Positions 59,794 through 64,000 of a stretch of 64,000 nt of DNA are shown piece by piece. Source of the stretch: Pyrenula massariospora (taxonomy: Eukaryota > Ascomycota > Eurotiomycetes > Pyrenulales > Pyrenulaceae); NCBI GenBank assembly GCA_021030905.1, contig JAGFMI010000002.1, forward strand, positions 1 through 64,000. Reading direction: 5' to 3'. Under the pieces are notes generated by a model. The model did no database searches and was not told the origin of the DNA. It was given only the letters and a program-made list of their open reading frames with translations. The translations under genes were made by a program, and so were the position numbers. Within the stretch, counting starts at the first letter, position 1, and every line of letters starts with the position of its first letter.

Positions 59794-60175
59794 TTAAGCT
59801 CATATTATTGGAATTTTAGGAGGAAATCGCTCCTGCCTAACACCTCCACAGTATTCGGCTGTCGCACTTTGTTGCCTGCTTGAGGAATCATAGATCTATA
59901 GATGAAATCCTATCGATACGCGTTTATCTGTGCCTTGCCGTGTCTCAAAATATAGGTCTCCGGGTAGGTAATGCGGAGATGAGTGGAAGGACATAAATCT
60001 CTTTGGTTAGCTTGTTCTACTTGCCAAGTGAATTTTGCAAAAGAACAGCGCGCAGATAAGAGTAAAGTAATGGTGAAGATGTATTGGAATTACCAAATTC
60101 TCCGAGCCTCTACAACAACGATGAATCACCATCCGCTGCAAGACTAGGAAGCGGGACCCAGTCTCGACTGCTCCC
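59794..60175. other. Intergenic, BTB cluster to ERV25
   Basis: 380 bp with no supported gene; contains the promoter of BTB copy 4 and the 3' flank of ERV25. Confidence 0.5.
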
Positions 60176-61063
60176 CTATATTAAGTGCTTTGATCTACGC
60201 TTCGTCAGCATCTCACCACACAGCTTCTTCGGTCTTAGAGATTGATCACTTACCTAAAATACGCCCTTAGATAAATTACCTGCCAAACCCCAAGTCCCAC
60301 AAGCATACCCATTGTCCCAAAAGCAAACCACTTGACCCGTTCATTCGTGCTCTCATTTGTGTCCCTCAACTTCTGCTCCCTTGATCTTAGGTATTCCATC
60401 TCTTGGACCACCTCATTGATCGTCTCCTCGATCCTTCGCAATTCGGTCTCGACGGGTTTTAATTTCTCCGCGGATTGGACGGCAGACCAGTCCTTTGCGT
60501 CGGCACCGATGTCAATGTCGAGTTCAACGTGGCGGAAAGAGGGGGAGGGCGTATCTAGTGCAGAAGACAAAGATTAGCGGAGAGCGAACATTTGCACAAG
60601 AAGGATGTTGGGTGAGGTTATACATCTGGAGTTGATCGTATTCTCAAAGCACACATCAAACGCCGTATCCGCCAGACTCGTAAACGCCATCCTCGTTTCG
60701 CCGGCCACGTCCTTTGGCCTACCATAATCATTCCCAACCGCGTCTTTGATCTGTTTCACGAGCCCTGGGTCAGTTCATAATTCTCATTTTCTTGAGAACA
60801 GAGTGAAGGGGGGGGGGGGGGAAAGGAGGAGGTGGCCAGCGTACATGCATATTGACTACCATGCCGTCTCCCCTCTGCCCACTGATGGTCGCCGTAACCA
60901 CCACCAGCGTATCCCTACTCACAAAGTTCCGAATACATCTTTCGGGACTCGACCCTCGTTGTGCGGCGAGCTCAAACTTCAAAGACTGTGAGGAAGGAAT
61001 TGAGAGTAAGAGAATGAAGCACAATAAAACACTGCGCAGCCCCGGAGCTGGGACGGTGAACAT
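60176..61063 (-). CDS. ERV25: p24 family cargo receptor ERV25
   Basis: Type I membrane protein of ER-Golgi vesicles that helps load COPII cargo with its p24 partners. Exons 60845-61063, 60624-60750, 60254-60554 and 60176-60194 give 221 aa. Signal peptide ([17 protein letters not shown]), GOLD domain ([44 protein letters not shown]), then [15 protein letters not shown], a coiled coil ([19 protein letters not shown]), one membrane helix and the tail YFRSKHLI. The tail is only completed by a 59-nt last intron and a 19-nt last exon, and it keeps the Phe and Lys sorting residues of the family. Intron 1 contains a 14-base poly-G/C tract. Certain. Confidence 0.96.
60808..60821. repeat. 14-base G homopolymer
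   Basis: Fourteen G in a row on the plus strand, poly-C in ERV25 intron 1. Likely to vary in length between strains. Confidence 0.9.
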
Positions 61064-61575
61064 GTTTCGTGGATAAATGCTGTGCGCTGGCTATTGTGAC
61101 ATCCAGTAAACCAGGAAAGTGAGAACTCGCTGCGCAGTCGACTATCGCCTGGAGATTCTTATAATACACACCAGCATGCAAGCTGGCCCAGTCAGGAGAG
61201 GTGGAAATTTGGAGATGCGTTCTGCCACCTGCGTAATCACGTGATTGAAAGCGGTGAAAAAGTAGAGACTCTCATGCTAAATTGATCTAGCATTAGAACC
61301 CAGTTCACATTTATCTTATGCAGAAGACGTTGTAGGTATAAGAAAGCGTTCGAATCTCCACTGATTGAAATCTATCTATTCAAGAGAGCCTATGCTAATT
61401 TTCTTCACTCATCTGATCCAGCCGTGAACGTTGTCGTAACCACTGCATTCAAAGTCCATCTTCAAGAAGTTCTGCAATTTGAAACGAAGGGTATCATGAA
61501 TCACAAATCGTAGAATGTGAAGCTTCGCTGTCATAACTCTTCAACATGATCCCTGCATCTGCGAAGTGATCCTTT
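61064..61575. other. Intergenic, ERV25 promoter
   Basis: 510 bp, no supported gene. Confidence 0.5.
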
Positions 61576-64000
61576 CTATATCGCTACGCGTCTCCGTCGT
61601 GAAAAGAATTTTGTAAATGCACTCTCCTCTTTGGTAGGACTGGGAACATAAGTTTGCGTAGTAGTGGGTGGAGGAGCAGTATTCCTGAGAAAGTCTGCGA
61701 GATCTGTAGTTGCAGTACGTGGGCCGCCCTGTCGGATAGGACCGGGTACCCTTACGTTAGCTTTCGGGCCACGAATGCGGTCAACATGCGGGTCGTAGGT
61801 AGGATTAGTAGGTCTGTAGCTGTCGAAACGAGAGCCAGTCTGTGTAAGATGGGGTGAAGTCGATCTAGCGCCAACAGAGTTATATGATGGTGGGGGAGAT
61901 GGCCGCTCTTGATTACTCAAAGAACCATTGCTGGTTGAGCGCTGCCCGAAGCCACTCAAAGACGTCTTTCGGAGCAGACGATCTCGCATAGTTGGGCTGC
62001 TAGTGTTCTGCTGTACTGTCTGCGGTCCCGCCTGCTGTGCTGTCTTCGGAAGCTTGTTGAGTTGGCCTGTCAATGGTGCCGGAGATGATCCACGTGGCGG
62101 CGCGTTGTTCTTCAGAAAATCAACGAGACTTTCCTCCCCAGGTACGTCAGATTCCGCCTCGTCCTCGCTGTCGGTGTCAATGGCATAAGGATCCTTTACC
62201 CGACGTTGCTTCCTTTTAGGCTTAAAGTCTTCGGAGTCGGCCACGGACGGTAGTGCTTTCGAGGAAGACGTGCCATTGTACTTTGGAGCAGAGCGATCTG
62301 TAGAGTCAAGCAACCCAGTGCGGGAATTGTAGGATGAATGTATTGATTTGTCAACAATCGAGCTGTCCTGTGTGCTTGTGAGAGATGAGCGAGGGACCTG
62401 AAATTCCTTTTCCCTAGGCGAGCCAAGAGCTTGCATATCATCGGAGTCCATAGTTGTTCTGAAAGGAGCAACTGTGCGTGGAATGCGATGATTTCCCCCA
62501 CTCCGAGGTGGACCCTCTCGAATAAAGTCGATGAGATCACTTTGTTCACCTGTAGACACAGTAGGAGCACGCGCCTGAAGTCGAAAGGACGATTTCCTCG
62601 TTTGATTCGAAGTATTGGAGTTCTGTCGCTGGACAGTCTGGGTAGAATTCTTCCGCTGGCCTGCGGACGTAATGGGCGATCTTGGTCCTCCCTGAGTGTC
62701 GCTTGACATTCTGGACGTTGCCATGCGAGGATTGATGCTTTTCGGTAATTCATCAGGCCCCGAGGGACCAGTCGATTTGGCGAAATCAGCAAAGTCCCGC
62801 ATGTCTTGAACAGCTCGAGCGTCCGACACTTTCGCCGAGCGGGGAGCAGCACCGGCAAGTTTGCTCTTACTATTTTGGCCAGAAAACCCGCGGTCAGTCG
62901 CCAAGGCTCCTGGATTGTAATTATCATGCAAAGGCGATGGCAGCGGAACAGTAGCATCAGGTGGGTGAGATCTCAATCCATTAATACCTTTGACAGGAGC
63001 AGAAGGGCGACTTGCAGGAGGCCCGCCGCTAGGTGGAGCCGTATTTTTGAAAAGGTCGGCCCTATCAGCCGTTTCACCTCGAGGGGCTCGTCTGGGAGAA
63101 TCGGGTGACTACGCAAGCTGTTAGCTGTATTCGAACATGAGAATGATTCGACTCACCTCCATCTGTCTCATATTCTGAGGAGTTAAAGTGTAATGAAGAG
63201 TCTCGTCGCTCTGGATCAACATTTCTAAGCTTTGCTTCTTATCGTCAACTGCATGGATCGAACTACTTGAGTCTCTGGGGCCATCATCCAGGGATGGACG
63301 TGTTGCTGTAGCTGCACGACGCCTCGAAATTTGAGTGTTACTAGTTCCAGGTCGCTTCTCTTTAGAGCTACTAGTGCTGGCAGATCTGTTCGACCGGTTG
63401 GCACTCGTGTCTCGAGGATGTAGTGGTGCCTCAATACGTTGTACTGCTGCACGCTCAGAACCGGGAAGTATCTGAGTGCGATTGCTACCTGTAGAGGCTT
63501 GCTTGACGTGGTAAGAAGTCTTCGGTAAAGCAGACTCACTCTGCCTAGACTGGTGGGCTTTGAACACTTCCTGCCTTTTGATATTCTGATTCTGTGGGAT
63601 CTGACCGCTCGTTGAGCTTGAAGCATTGTGGGCCTTGGACCGGACAGGAACGGCGGTTGCTGCCTCGAAATCTTTTCCATTTGAGATAGCATTGTTCATA
63701 TCTTTCTGGGGATGTCTGGTGTCAGGTCTTTGGGCAGCGTCCTCCTCTGGTGTCTCGGGCGTCCAGTACTCGTCAGGAGAATATTGCGCTGGGGGTGGTT
63801 CTGTGACAAGCTGTGCTGGTAGGTTATTGGGAACGGATTGAGGGTTCGGATATCCTTGTCTGTTCACTAAGAGCATGCTCTCATCGAATGGCTGATCTCG
63901 AGTTTGCAGCTCTGCGTAGATCGGAGATGGCCGGCCGGGGCTAGGCCTTCCTGTCGTGTTGATATGAGCAGGCGTCCTCCGCTCTTGGTGACCCAAAGCC
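61576..64000 (-). CDS. Large disordered protein with repeated DF-x-APP motifs (5' partial)
   Basis: Only the C-terminal ~800 residues are in the window; the start lies beyond 64000. Exons 63157-64000+ and 61576-63108 (48-nt intron, with ATGGAG joined to TCACCC). Almost the whole protein is hydrophilic and rich in Ser, Pro, Arg and Thr, so disordered, with an acidic stretch DTDSEDEAESD. A short motif recurs about five times: RADLFKNTAPP (near 63045), DFADFAKSTGP (62790), DLIDFIREGPPR (62525), SLVDFLKNNAPPR (62110), DLADFLRNTAPPP (61680). The C-terminus is very basic (FFSRRRRVAI). I do not recognise the family with confidence; the repeated motif suggests docking of a partner. Confidence 0.8.

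Overview
This is a window of nuclear DNA from a filamentous ascomycete (Pezizomycotina). The evidence is short introns (mostly 44-97 bp, GT..AG, many with a CTAAC/CTGAC-like branch site), fungal-only families (DAM1, LTE1, GID7, DUF7702-like), and a Fus3/Kss1-type MAP kinase close to the Pmk1/Bmp1 group. Protein similarity feels closest to Leotiomycetes, but I cannot prove the class. I saw no tRNA, rRNA, CRISPR array or intact transposon. Most exon models were rebuilt by hand from splice sites, phase and conserved protein blocks; where I give exons, the phases add up over the whole gene.

Layout. 1-1.6 kb: no gene recognised. 1.6-5.6 kb: divergent mitochondrial pair ATM1 (-) and AIM24 (+), the latter split into seven exons. 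6.6-7.8 kb: six-exon PAQR/IZH-type receptor (-). 8.4-10.2 kb: uncharacterised membrane protein interrupted by one in-frame TAG. 11.2-12.8 kb: MFS transporter. 13.3-15.5 kb: kinesin-10-like chromokinesin with a C-terminal HhH domain. 16.3-17.2 kb: DUF7702-like membrane protein. 17.8-20.8 kb: SEC24. 22.8-24.1 kb: MAP kinase. 26.6-31.8 kb: LTE1-type RasGEF. 32.6-33.8 kb: GC-rich intronless FAD monooxygenase (-), followed by an AT-rich block. 35.7-37.8 kb: V-ATPase subunit A (-). 39.1-42.0 kb: GID7/WDR26. 42.7-45.3 kb: dynamin VPS1. 46.2-47.6 kb: sulfite-oxidase-type molybdoenzyme. 48.4-49.3 kb: DAM1 (-). 49.7-50.2 kb: small conserved unknown (-). 50.9-53.2 kb: secreted GH13 amylase-like protein (-). 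54.5-59.8 kb: tandem cluster of four BTB/POZ genes (-). 60.2-61.1 kb: ERV25 (-). 61.6 kb to the end: a large disordered protein (-), cut by the window edge.

Most genes are housekeeping: mitochondrial Fe-S export and organisation, COPII traffic (SEC24 and its p24 cargo receptor ERV25), vacuole function (VMA1, VPS1), mitosis (DAM1, kinesin-10, LTE1), signalling and ubiquitin ligase. They do not form a pathway cluster. The accessory parts are the BTB cluster, the amylase-like gene, the monooxygenase with its AT-rich flank, and the TAG-interrupted membrane gene.

The most unusual points are: a 4-nt microexon in VMA1 flanked by two equal-length, clearly related 56-nt introns; three genes whose frame is intact except for one stop codon; and an amylase-like protein with methionine where the catalytic glutamate should be.
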